Of a stretch of 25,492 nt of DNA, positions 7,190 to 14,294 are shown piece by piece. Every line of letters starts with the position of its first letter. The first letter of the stretch is position 1. The stretch comes from JAVZCJ01 sp964532175 (lineage in GTDB: Archaea > Thermoproteota > Nitrososphaeria_A > Caldarchaeales > JAVZCJ01): positions 1 to 25,492 of the forward strand of contig CAZHGP010000020.1 of NCBI GenBank assembly GCA_964532175.1, read 5' to 3'. The position numbers and the translations under genes were made by a program. The notes beneath the pieces are model-generated. The model was given only the letters and a program-made list of their open reading frames with translations. It made no database searches and was not told where the DNA came from.

Positions 7190-8623
7190 ATGAGCATTTC
7201 CATTGAAAAAAAAGTTTCAAATTTTACAGAATGGTTTGATAAAATATTAGAAGAAGCAAAAATAGTAGATAATAGATACCCAGTAAAAGGTTTTTTAGTA
7301 TATAGAGAATATGGTTATAAAATTATTGAGAATATAAGATTATTACTTGAGAAAAAGCTCGAAGAAACTAATCATAAAGCAATGCTATTCCCAATAGCTA
7401 TTTCAGAAGATTCTTTCTCTAAAGAAGCTGAACATATTGCTCATTTTAAAGAAGAAGTTTTTTGGATTGAAAAAGCAGGTGATAAAAAACTTGACAGGAT
7501 GCTTGTTTTAAGACCAACATCTGAAACAGCAATATATCCGATGCTTCAATTATGGATACGTTCTCACGTAGATCTTCCATTTAAGATGCATCAAAGTGTA
7601 GCAGTATATCGTTATGAAACGAAAGCTACTAGACCTCTTTTTAGAGTAAGAGAAATATTATGGAATGAAGCACATACTGCACATGCAACACAAGAAGAAG
7701 CTGAAAAACAAGTAGAAGAAGCTATAAAAATATATTCAGAAGTTTTTAATGAATTGGGAATAGCATACCTTCTTTTAAAGAGACCTGAATTCGATAAATT
7801 TGCAGGAGCTGTTTATTCTATAGCATTTGATGCTTGGAATCCAGATGGAAAAGTTAATCAAATTGGTACAGTTCATAATCTTGGAACAAATTTTTCAAAA
7901 GTGTTTGATGTAAAATATGAGAAAAAAGATGGTACTTGGGACTATGTTTATACAACTTGCTATGGTTTTGGTTTTTCAAGAACACTTGCAGCAATAATTG
8001 CGCAACATGGAGACGATCATGGATGTGTTTTTCCATCAAAAATTGCTCCAATTCAAATAGTAGTAATTCCAATCCCATATAAAGGTTTTGAAAACGATAT
8101 TGAAAATTATTGTATAGAAATCTTTAATAAATTAAAAAATGATTATAGAATAACAATCGATAATAGAAAAGACGTTAGACCTGGGGAAAAATTTTATTAT
8201 TGGGAACTTTTAGGCGTTCCTATTAGAATTGAGATAGGTCCATCAGAAGTTGAAGAAAGAACCGCGACTCTTGTTAGAAGAGATAATTTAAATAGGAAGA
8301 ATGTTCCAATAGAGAATTTGCAATACGAAATAAACTCTCTGCTTAAAGATTTAGATAATAATCTAAGATCTAAAAGCAGAGAAACTCTTGAAAATTTAAT
8401 AGAAAATTGCTTTAATATAAATGATGTAAAGAATGCCCTTTTTAAAAAGAAAATAGCTAGAATTGAATGGTGTGGTAATGGAAAATGTGCTGAAATTTTA
8501 AAGAATGAAGCAGGTGGTGAAATTAGAGGTACAAGAGCGGATATAATAGAAAAAGCTAATGGAAAATGCTTAGTTTGTGGTAAAGAATCTAAAGAAATTG
8601 TTTATGTTGCAAGAGCTTATTAA
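7190..8623 (+). CDS. proS: Prolyl-tRNA synthetase, archaeal/eukaryotic type
   Basis: This class II synthetase of 477 residues charges tRNA-Pro. Motif 2 shows as VYRYETKATRPLFRVREI, with VLRPTSE just before it. Motif 3 is GFGFSRTLAAIIAQHGDDHG. The anticodon-binding domain begins at PIQIVVIPI. The C-terminal zinc domain characteristic of the archaeal/eukaryotic form carries WCGNGKCAE and CLVCGKE, ending in the tyrosine VYVARAY. It has no bacterial editing insertion. Length and motifs are normal. The ATG follows a GAAGGAAAG ribosome site. It is convergent with a small gene whose stop lies 12 bases from its own. Confidence 0.97.
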   Translation: MSISIEKKVSNFTEWFDKILEEAKIVDNRYPVKGFLVYREYGYKIIENIRLLLEKKLEETNHKAMLFPIAISEDSFSKEAEHIAHFKEEVFWIEKAGDKKLDRMLVLRPTSETAIYPMLQLWIRSHVDLPFKMHQSVAVYRYETKATRPLFRVREILWNEAHTAHATQEEAEKQVEEAIKIYSEVFNELGIAYLLLKRPEFDKFAGAVYSIAFDAWNPDGKVNQIGTVHNLGTNFSKVFDVKYEKKDGTWDYVYTTCYGFGFSRTLAAIIAQHGDDHGCVFPSKIAPIQIVVIPIPYKGFENDIENYCIEIFNKLKNDYRITIDNRKDVRPGEKFYYWELLGVPIRIEIGPSEVEERTATLVRRDNLNRKNVPIENLQYEINSLLKDLDNNLRSKSRETLENLIENCFNINDVKNALFKKKIARIEWCGNGKCAEILKNEAGGEIRGTRADIIEKANGKCLVCGKESKEIVYVARAY

Positions 8624-8635
8624 TTAATTTAAAAA

Positions 8636-8881
8636 TTAAGGCTCAATATATTTACAATGAACTACGCCTTTTATTCTTCTTACAAAATATTGACATAAAT
8701 AGCATTCAATAAAGCTTTTTTGTTTATTATCTTTTATACATATAATTGCTTCCTTACGCATATTATTAATCATTTTCTTACTAAGACCAACTTTGGCTTC
8801 TTCAATTAAATCTTTTGAAACTTTTAATGGCTTATCAAGCTTTACTACCTTTATTTCTTTAATTCTATTCGAACTCATCAA
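8636..8881 (-). CDS. Small conserved cysteine-containing protein, function unknown
   Basis: The 81-residue basic protein has Cys48, Cys60, Cys63 and Cys76 in its second half (ECYLCQYF, then VVHCKY), a plausible one-metal site, after a Lys-rich first half. I cannot name its family. The start could be either of two adjacent ATG codons at 8881 or 8878. It is convergent with proS at its 3' end and lies 77 bases downstream of the endonuclease Q gene on the same strand, so it may be expressed from that transcript. The orderly cysteines and clean frame support a real gene, perhaps one that binds nucleic acid. Confidence 0.65.
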   Translation of the reverse strand: MMSSNRIKEIKVVKLDKPLKVSKDLIEEAKVGLSKKMINNMRKEAIICIKDNKQKSFIECYLCQYFVRRIKGVVHCKYIEP

Positions 8882-8958
8882 TTTTAAAAAGAAAAAAAAT
8901 ACTATATATTATTTTTCATTTAGGAAATTATAATTTAGGATAAAATTTTTATTAATTT

Positions 8959-10221
8959 TTAAAAATCTTCAAGTTTTCTTTGCTTACTCCTTAATTTGTA
9001 TTCTTCATTTTCTTTCTCATAGAAAATTGGTTGACCATAACATCCATCATATCCTGCAATATATTTAATTTTACCCTCTCTAACTTTTATTATTGCATTA
9101 GCAATTTTTTCATTGGTAACTTTTTCCAATTCCTCTTTTTGTACATTAAGTAAGATATTTAATTCGTTTCCGAAATTTTCTATTAGCTTATCATGTTCTT
9201 GTAAAACTTTTCTTGAATAAAGCTCTCCTGCCCCCCATGCAAAAGAAATTATTTCATATAATGGCAATAAAGTTTTAAATGGAATAGCATTTTCTGGAAC
9301 AAAACCTTCTGGTCTATCTGCTAATTCTTCAACTCGATGTAGTACTCCTATCGTCAATTTTTTTCCACATTTTGGACAAATGTTATTATTTTTAATAGCA
9401 TCTTTTGGATGTAAGCTTATTCCACAATTACGATGGCCATCCCAATGGTATTTTCCATAATTTGGATCAACTTCTATTGTAAATAAAAACTTCTCTTTAT
9501 CTTTATTTTTTATTGCTTCATAGATTTCCCAATACGTTATCCTTTTTAAATCAAATACGTTTGCTTCTCTTCCTAAACGCCATGGATGAGGTGAATGGCT
9601 ATCACTATTTGAAATCAGAGTAAATTTATCAAGAGAAGATATTCTCCAATTCATGTCTGGCGAACTACTAAGTCCAGTTTCTAAAGCAAAAATATGTTTT
9701 GTTTGATCTTGATAACATTCTTCTATAGAATTAAAACCTGATCTACTTCCTAGACAAGACATCCATGGCGTCCATGCATGTGATGGATAGATTAAAATAT
9801 CATTGCTTATATTAATAAGAATTTCTACAAGCTCAGGCGCGCTTAAATTAAGTATAGGTCTTCCATCAGCTTCTAAATCTCCATATTTTGATAATTCTTC
9901 ATTTATTTGTTCAACAATATCAAAAGATGGTGCATGAATCATATGATGTACTCTTTTAATTTTATTCTCAAATTTGAAATAAGTTGCAACTTCTGTAGTT
10001 AAAGTAAATAAAACATCATTATATTTAAATAATCCTGCTCCATCAATATATTCTAATTTTTTCTTTAATTCATTTAACCATTTACTATGGGTGAAATCCG
10101 ATGTACCTACAAGATTTAACCCTTTTATTTTTGCTCCTTTTGTTATCCCCTCTAGATCCATTTGTTTACTTGTGGCACGACTATAAAGGGAATGTAAATG
10201 AAAATCGCATATCAATTTCAT
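8959..10221 (-). CDS. endoQ: Endonuclease Q, PHP-domain DNA repair nuclease
   Basis: The 420-residue protein begins MKLICDFHLHSLYS. DFHLHS is the first metal motif of the PHP phosphoesterase fold, and GTSDFTH (39-45) and SDSHSPHPWR supply further ligands. A zinc element in the second half, NCGISLHP with CPKCGKKL, precedes GVLHRVEELADRPEG, the hallmark phrase of endonuclease Q and its bacterial relatives. EndoQ nicks DNA 5' of deaminated bases (uracil, hypoxanthine, xanthine) and abasic sites, in concert with PCNA in Thermococcales. The C-terminus, QRKLEDF, resembles a short PCNA-interacting peptide, which is inference. Hydrolytic deamination is fastest in the heat, which fits a thermophile. 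Confidence 0.9.
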   Translation of the reverse strand: MKLICDFHLHSLYSRATSKQMDLEGITKGAKIKGLNLVGTSDFTHSKWLNELKKKLEYIDGAGLFKYNDVLFTLTTEVATYFKFENKIKRVHHMIHAPSFDIVEQINEELSKYGDLEADGRPILNLSAPELVEILINISNDILIYPSHAWTPWMSCLGSRSGFNSIEECYQDQTKHIFALETGLSSSPDMNWRISSLDKFTLISNSDSHSPHPWRLGREANVFDLKRITYWEIYEAIKNKDKEKFLFTIEVDPNYGKYHWDGHRNCGISLHPKDAIKNNNICPKCGKKLTIGVLHRVEELADRPEGFVPENAIPFKTLLPLYEIISFAWGAGELYSRKVLQEHDKLIENFGNELNILLNVQKEELEKVTNEKIANAIIKVREGKIKYIAGYDGCYGQPIFYEKENEEYKLRSKQRKLEDF

Positions 10222-10305
10222 TTTTTCATTTATTACTATGTATATCTCCTAAATATACTTTAAAAATAATTAATTAATAGTTATGTTACTTGAAAAGACT
10301 TTTAA

Positions 10306-12108
10306 TTAGTCTTCTTTTATAGGATATTTCTCTGGCGTAATATAATAATATTCTCCTATAGATTTTTGATATTTATCTATTTGAGAATTAAGTTTATTAG
10401 CTCTTGGTCTTAAGGTTGTAGGGTCTCTACGAAATGTTATTCCTATCTCTTTCAAAAATTTATTCATACCATCTCTTAATGATGTTGGAGAATTAGCTAT
10501 TCCATAAACTCCAGGTTCTCCATAGAATACTATTAATCTTGTTGATACAAAATCTATGACCATTAAATCATGATCTACAACAAAGCTATAGGAATCTCTT
10601 ATGCTTGTGATTCTCTTTATGAGCTTTGTTACCGCATATCTTTCTTCTACATCAAGATACGCACTTGGTTCGTCAAGTAAATATACATCAGCTTTCCTTG
10701 AAAGACAAATTGCTATGGAAACTTTTTGAAGTTCTCCTCCACTAAGTTCATTGATTCTTTTATCCATTAATTTTTCTAAATTAAGTTTATCTATTATTTC
10801 TGATTGTACTAATGGAGAATTATATTCTTCTTTTGCTGCTTCCTTTATTGCATCATAAACAGTAGAATCTATTGCGATTGGATACTGCGGTTTATAACTT
10901 ACATTTTGTATCGGTAAAGAAATATTTTCATCAGTTTTCTCTATTCCAGCTAAAATTTTTATTAAAGTTGTTTTTCCAATTCCATTTGGTCCTATCAATC
11001 CTATTACCTCTCCTCTATAAACTTCTCCACTCTTAATATTAAGTGAAAAACCTGGATAAGTTTTTTTCATTTCAGGCCATGCTATTTTCTCTTTTCTTTC
11101 AGGTATTGAAGGTATTGGAGGTTTAATATCAAATGCTATTTTCTCTTTTCTAAAACGTAAGTTTTCAGTAGGTATGTATCCATCTATAAATATATTTATT
11201 CCTTCTCTAACCCCATATGGTCCAGACACAACACCATAAACGGAACTTTCTCCATAAAATACAAATACTATATCTGATAAATAATCCATTACTGCTAAAT
11301 CATGATCACATACTAATGTTTTTTTATCTATTGTAAACTCTCTAATAACTTTAGCAACATTAAAGCGTTGTTTAATATCTAGGAAACTTGAAGGTTCATC
11401 TAAAAAGTAAATATCAGCATCTTTAAGTAAACAAACAGCTATTGCAACTCTTTGTAACTCTCCTCCACTTAACATAGATATTTCTCTATCTAAAATATTT
11501 TTTAATTCAAGAGCATTTATTATAAAATTTATTTTATCCTCATCTTTACTCACTTTTTTTAAAATTTCAGAAACTTTTCCTTTTATAATCTGAGGTATAT
11601 TACTTATATATTGAGGTTTATATGATACTTTTAATGAATTATTAAATAATTCATTAAAATGTTGCTGTATAAGAGTCCCTCTAAAAAAATTTGTAATATC
11701 TTTTAATTCAATTTTTTTATCAATTTCTCCAAAATTTGGAATAAGTTTTCCAGCAAGAATGTTTATTGCTGTAGATTTTCCAAGAGCATTCTTACCTATA
11801 CATCCAGTTACTTTTCCTTTAATTAAATAAGGGAGTCTATATAATCTAAATGCATTTACTCCATATTGATGTACAAGGTCTTTTGTTAATTTATCTGGTA
11901 AATTTACAATCGTAATAGCTTTGAAGGGACATTTTTTTACACAAAGTCCACATCCAACACAAAACATTTCTACTATATTTGGATATGTATCCTCACCAAT
12001 TTTTATAGTTTCAATTCCAGTTCTATTCTTTGGACAAAATCTTCTACAAATATATCCGCACTTTTTTGGTTGACATATATCTTTATCAATAACTGCTATA
12101 CGTGGCAA
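10306..12108 (-). CDS. abce1: ABCE1/Rli1 ribosome-recycling ATPase
   Basis: The 600-residue protein splits post-termination ribosomes with aRF1/Pelota. Two [4Fe-4S] clusters are encoded by CQPKKCGYICRRFCP and CVGCGLCVKKCP (residues 12-65). The first ATPase domain has P-loop GKNALGKST, signature LSGGELQRVAIA and Walker B FLDEPSSFLD. The second has GPNGIGKTT, LSGGELQKVSIA and LLDEPSAYLD. Both have switch histidines in CDHDLAV and VDHDLMV. The first P-loop reads NALGK where NGIGK is usual, a mild change that keeps GxxxxGKS. The start codon is TTG at 12106-12108, 11 bases after a perfect AGGAGG at 12120-12125; no ATG fits the family N-terminus. It lies upstream of the endonuclease Q gene on the same strand. 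Confidence 0.96.
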   Translation of the reverse strand: MPRIAVIDKDICQPKKCGYICRRFCPKNRTGIETIKIGEDTYPNIVEMFCVGCGLCVKKCPFKAITIVNLPDKLTKDLVHQYGVNAFRLYRLPYLIKGKVTGCIGKNALGKSTAINILAGKLIPNFGEIDKKIELKDITNFFRGTLIQQHFNELFNNSLKVSYKPQYISNIPQIIKGKVSEILKKVSKDEDKINFIINALELKNILDREISMLSGGELQRVAIAVCLLKDADIYFLDEPSSFLDIKQRFNVAKVIREFTIDKKTLVCDHDLAVMDYLSDIVFVFYGESSVYGVVSGPYGVREGINIFIDGYIPTENLRFRKEKIAFDIKPPIPSIPERKEKIAWPEMKKTYPGFSLNIKSGEVYRGEVIGLIGPNGIGKTTLIKILAGIEKTDENISLPIQNVSYKPQYPIAIDSTVYDAIKEAAKEEYNSPLVQSEIIDKLNLEKLMDKRINELSGGELQKVSIAICLSRKADVYLLDEPSAYLDVEERYAVTKLIKRITSIRDSYSFVVDHDLMVIDFVSTRLIVFYGEPGVYGIANSPTSLRDGMNKFLKEIGITFRRDPTTLRPRANKLNSQIDKYQKSIGEYYYITPEKYPIKED

Positions 12109-12262
12109 TTAATAGAAAACCTCCTAGTACTTTACTTTATTCTTTAATAATTGCTTGTACTTCAAGCTTAGATTAATTAATAACATCTTAATTTACTTTA
12201 TTAGAAAACATTTAGCAAAAATATTCATTTATAACCACTATTTAACTATTTTATCCTTTATT
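12109..12262. other. AT-rich spacer between cgi121 and abce1
   Basis: No gene is visible in these 154 bases. They hold the AGGAGG ribosome site of abce1, a short 5-bp hairpin (12153-12167, GCTTG/CAAGC) that would fall in the abce1 leader, and presumably its promoter. Nothing else stands out. Confidence 0.5.
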
Positions 12263-12841
12263 TTATTTTCTTAAATCTGAAGTAGCTACTTTCTCTAATA
12301 TTAAATATTCCTCAGGTTTTAATAATTCATCTTGAGATATACTATTAACTTCAACTTCTTCTAATTCATATTTTTTCAAAATATTCCCTATACTATCTTT
12401 AGGTATTTCATTCCAATCAATCAATTTCCCATTTATTTTTTCTAATATTTTTTTAATGTCTTTTTTCATTTCTCTTATTGAAGATCCTATTAAGTATAAT
12501 CCTAGATACTCTAAACCGTTTTTTATTCCTATTTTCTTTATAGCATTGGAAATTTGTGTTTCAGCAGCCATTTTTAATAGTATTTCTAAAACTAAATTTT
12601 TAGCTATATTTTTCTTAGCTTTAATAGATAAAAGTGCATTTATAAATGCAACTTCTACTTGAATAGGGCTTATTAATGCTTTAGCATCAAATATTTGAAA
12701 TTGAAAAGAAGTAATTTTCTTAATTTCCTCTATTATTTTTTCAAATCCTTCAATTTTTTTTGTTTTTACAAAGAAAAGTATTAAATAATATCCTTCGTAT
12801 TTCATTGTATAAAAATAGTGCAAATTAAACTTAACCTCCAT
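12263..12841 (-). CDS. cgi121: KEOPS complex subunit Cgi121
   Basis: Cgi121 binds the 3' end of tRNA and the kinase Bud32 within KEOPS, which makes t6A at A37 of ANN-reading tRNAs. The diagnostic core is present: FQIFDAKALIS, then KNIAKNLVLEILLKMAAETQ followed by ISNAIKKIGIKNG, where the family has the pattern FQI.DA and EIL...A..RQI..AI..IG...G. The C-terminus ILEKVATSDLRK matches the conserved EK(I/V)A..EL tail that contacts Bud32. At up to 192 residues it is slightly longer than usual. The ATG at 12841 lies inside the preceding gene. A GGAGGT at 12834-12839 lies downstream of that ATG and points to the TTG at 12821-12823 as the better start (186 residues). It overlaps the Urm1-like gene. 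Confidence 0.85.
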   Translation of the reverse strand: MEVKFNLHYFYTMKYEGYYLILFFVKTKKIEGFEKIIEEIKKITSFQFQIFDAKALISPIQVEVAFINALLSIKAKKNIAKNLVLEILLKMAAETQISNAIKKIGIKNGLEYLGLYLIGSSIREMKKDIKKILEKINGKLIDWNEIPKDSIGNILKKYELEEVEVNSISQDELLKPEEYLILEKVATSDLRK

Positions 12842-13097
12842 GAGATATTGGAATTATTGTTAAAGTATCTTCATCATTTAAAATTATTTCATCTTCATTC
12901 ATAATTTCAATTGATACTCCATTTTTTAAAAAAATGAATGAAGATGATAATTTATTAAACTCGTTAAAAATCAATTTAGACAATTTAGGAGCATTTTTAT
13001 TTAAAATTTCAATTAACTTCATTGGTTTATTAAGCTTTATTTCAATAAAATCTTTATTAAACTCCTTTTTTAAAAATCCAATAAGAATAATTTTCAT
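12831..13097 (-). CDS. Urm1/MoaD-like ubiquitin-fold protein (SAMP-like)
   Basis: The 88-residue protein has a beta-grasp pattern and ends LTIIPISHGG. A C-terminal Gly-Gly with preceding hydrophobic strand defines MoaD, ThiS, Urm1 and SAMP sulfur carriers and protein modifiers. The last residues, SHGG, are nearer to Urm1 (LHGG) than to typical MoaD. Such proteins are adenylated and thiocarboxylated by an E1-like enzyme, then donate sulfur to molybdopterin or to U34 of tRNA, or become attached to lysines. Which job it has is not visible. The reading frame overlaps cgi121 by 11 bases, and a C/D box sRNA sits about 15 bases upstream. Pairing with a tRNA-modification gene leans towards tRNA thiolation or regulation, by inference. 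Confidence 0.75.
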   Translation of the reverse strand: MKIILIGFLKKEFNKDFIEIKLNKPMKLIEILNKNAPKLSKLIFNEFNKLSSSFIFLKNGVSIEIMNEDEIILNDEDTLTIIPISHGG

Positions 13098-13111
13098 ATA
13101 TTATCAACTTT

Positions 13112-13173
13112 TTCTCAGTAAGGTGCATTTTCTTCATCGAATATTCTCAGTACAGGTCATATTCATCATTCTA
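13112..13173 (-). ncRNA. C/D box small RNA (2'-O-methylation guide)
   Basis: On the minus strand all four boxes appear in order and with normal spacing: C box ATGATGA (13163-13169), a 12-base guide, D' box CTGA (13147-13150), a 7-base spacer, C' box CGATGA (13134-13139), a 15-base guide, and D box CTGA (13115-13118). C to D spans 55 bases, the usual archaeal size. By the fifth-base rule both guides would direct methylation of a G: in TACAGGTCATAT for the D' guide and in TAAGGTGCATTTTCT for the D guide (target strand, DNA letters). I could not identify the target RNAs by eye. A TATA box about 26 bases upstream supports its own promoter. It lies between rps17e and the Urm1-like gene, on the same strand as both. 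Confidence 0.82.
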
Positions 13174-13192
13174 TAATAAATTTCTAAATCAT

Positions 13193-13204
13193 CTTATATT
13201 TAAG
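13193..13204 (-). promoter_or_regulatory. TATA box for the C/D box sRNA and probably the Urm1-like/cgi121 genes
   Basis: The minus strand reads cttaaatataag, centred about 26 bases before 13173, where the sRNA should begin. The Urm1-like ATG follows the sRNA by about 15 bases, so the same promoter may serve both. Confidence 0.5.
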
Positions 13205-13226
13205 AATTCATTAAAAAATTTTATTA

Positions 13227-13487
13227 TCATATTTTTGACATAGATATAACTGAAATATTAGCATCAGCTTTTTTACTTTTAACTTCACTTTTTTGTTTAG
13301 CTAAAATAGTTAAATATCCAGCGACTAAATTTACTATTTTTTTGGGCACTCCCCCTTCTAATACCTGTTTTACTAAAGCCTTATTTTTTTCAAAATTTTC
13401 ATTTATTTCTTTATTATATTTTTCAAATATTTCCTTAGCTAATCTTTTTACTTTTCTAGTTTTTATTCTTCCCAATTTTACTAACAC
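13227..13487 (-). CDS. rps17e: Ribosomal protein S17e (eS17)
   Basis: The protein has up to 86 residues with the conserved eS17 plan: LGRIKTRKVKRLAKEIFEKY at the N-terminus, NKALVKQVL in the middle and PKKIVNLVAGYLTILAK after it. eS17 lies in the head of the small subunit of archaea and eukaryotes. The final 20 residues, rich in Ser and Lys, go beyond the usual archaeal end. The only early start codon is GTG at 13485-13487; a TTG at residue 5 gives the family-like MGRIKT and is a possible alternative. A TATA-like tract at about 13519-13531 would give a leader of about 12 bases. It heads the minus-strand cluster with the sRNA, the Urm1-like gene and cgi121. Confidence 0.9.
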   Translation of the reverse strand: MLVKLGRIKTRKVKRLAKEIFEKYNKEINENFEKNKALVKQVLEGGVPKKIVNLVAGYLTILAKQKSEVKSKKADANISVISMSKI

Positions 13488-13812
13488 CGAATTTTTTATT
13501 ATTTTTAAAAGAAAAACTTATTTTTAAATACTTTTTTAAAGTATAATGTTATAAGGTAAGAAAAGTTAATTGCTTCTAATTATTTTTTTTGTATATAATT
13601 AACTAAATTACTGGTAATATTTTTAATTTTAACGTACAATTTATAAAAATTAAGTATAATTATTAAAAAATTTTTTAATAAAGAAGCATCTAAGGCTCTT
13701 TTCTTTTTTTACTTTTAAAAAATAAAAAAGCTTATAAATAAGAAAACATTAGATTTAGAAAGGCATAAATATTATCTTTAAGCCATTTTTATTGTTAAAA
13801 AGTGGTGTTATT
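13488..13812. other. Divergent regulatory region between rps17e and histone
   Basis: These 325 bases, extremely AT-rich, contain no gene I can support. They hold the rps17e promoter on the left, the histone promoter on the right (TATA at 13732-13740), several long A/T runs and the GGTG ribosome site of the histone. A T-rich tract at 13698-13711 could stop plus-strand read-through. Confidence 0.6.
13732..13740 (+). promoter_or_regulatory. TATA box of the histone gene
   Basis: The sequence ttataaata predicts transcription from about 13763 and a leader of about 50 bases before the ATG at 13813. The leader includes GTGGTG as ribosome site. Confidence 0.5.
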
Positions 13813-14043
13813 ATGTCAGAAAGCGAATTATCTTCAGCTCCAATTCATAGAATAATTAAAAAGGCAGGAGCTCCTCGTGTTAGTGAAGATGCAACAGAAG
13901 AGCTTAGACGTATACTTGAAGAAGTAGGTCTTGCACTAGCAAAAGAAGCTTTAGGTCTTGCTCAATATGCAGGTAGAAGAACAGTTAAAAGAGAAGACAT
14001 TGAAAGAGCAGCAAAAACTCTTTTAAAAGGGGTTATAAGCTAA
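13813..14043 (+). CDS. Archaeal histone
   Basis: This 76-residue single histone-fold protein wraps DNA as dimers that can stack into longer hypernucleosomes. Diagnostic features are SAPIHRIIKKAGAPRVSED, the long central helix ending QYAGRRTVKRED and the final helix IERAAKTLL. The RRTVKRED loop holds the Arg-Thr pair that enters the DNA minor groove and the Arg-Asp salt bridge. There is an N-terminal extension of about five residues (MSESE) relative to the shortest members and no C-terminal tail. A longer frame from a TTG at 13792 is not favoured: the ATG at 13813 follows a GGTG site and matches the family. Histones are absent from Sulfolobales but occur in other TACK groups. Confidence 0.96.
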   Translation: MSESELSSAPIHRIIKKAGAPRVSEDATEELRRILEEVGLALAKEALGLAQYAGRRTVKREDIERAAKTLLKGVIS

Positions 14044-14160
14044 AAATCCTTTAATTTTTTGGTTCTTAGCTTATTGAATATTTCAAATTCTCTTTATAAA
14101 CTAATAATTTATAAATCTCGAAAAACAATATATTACTTTATTTTTTAATTTTTTTACTTC
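14044..14160 (+). terminator. Probable U-rich terminator region after the histone gene
   Basis: Six T's at 14053-14058, and a denser set at 14138-14155 (two runs of six to eight T's), follow the histone stop codon. T-runs without hairpins terminate archaeal RNA polymerase. The second cluster is the stronger candidate. No gene lies in the 14044-14285 spacer. Confidence 0.35.
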
Positions 14161-14236
14161 TTATATTCATTAAAAATAAAAGTTAAGACTAATTTGTATT
14201 ATTTAAGTCATATTTAAGAAGAAAAGTGGTTAAAAA

Positions 14237-14245
14237 CTTATATTA
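14237..14245 (+). promoter_or_regulatory. TATA box of the thermosome gene
   Basis: The sequence cttatatta lies about 50 bases before the TTG start at 14295, predicting transcription from about 14268. The leader of about 25 bases carries GAGGTGAT. I see no recognisable heat-shock operator. Confidence 0.45.
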
Positions 14246-14282
14246 GAGCATTTATCCATTCTACTCTAGAAAATTTGAGTTT

Positions 14283-14290
14283 GAGGTGAT
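14283..14290 (+). promoter_or_regulatory. Shine-Dalgarno site of the thermosome that decides the start
   Basis: GAGGTGAT is a perfect match to the archaeal 16S tail (ATCACCTC). It overlaps an in-frame GTG at 14286, so that codon cannot be the start if the site is used. The next in-frame start is TTG at 14295-14297, four bases after the site. Confidence 0.6.
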
Positions 14291-14294
14291 TTTT

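Noticed and set aside
12153..12167. GCTTG/CAAGC hairpin in the abce1 leader as a possible riboswitch or attenuator
   Set aside because: Five base pairs alone are too few to claim regulation, and there is no wider fold or terminator with it.
12934..13176. Plus-strand open frame of 80 codons across the Urm1-like gene and the sRNA
   Set aside because: The minus strand has clear protein and RNA signals here; the plus frame has no ribosome site and a membrane-like translation typical of antisense AT-rich DNA.
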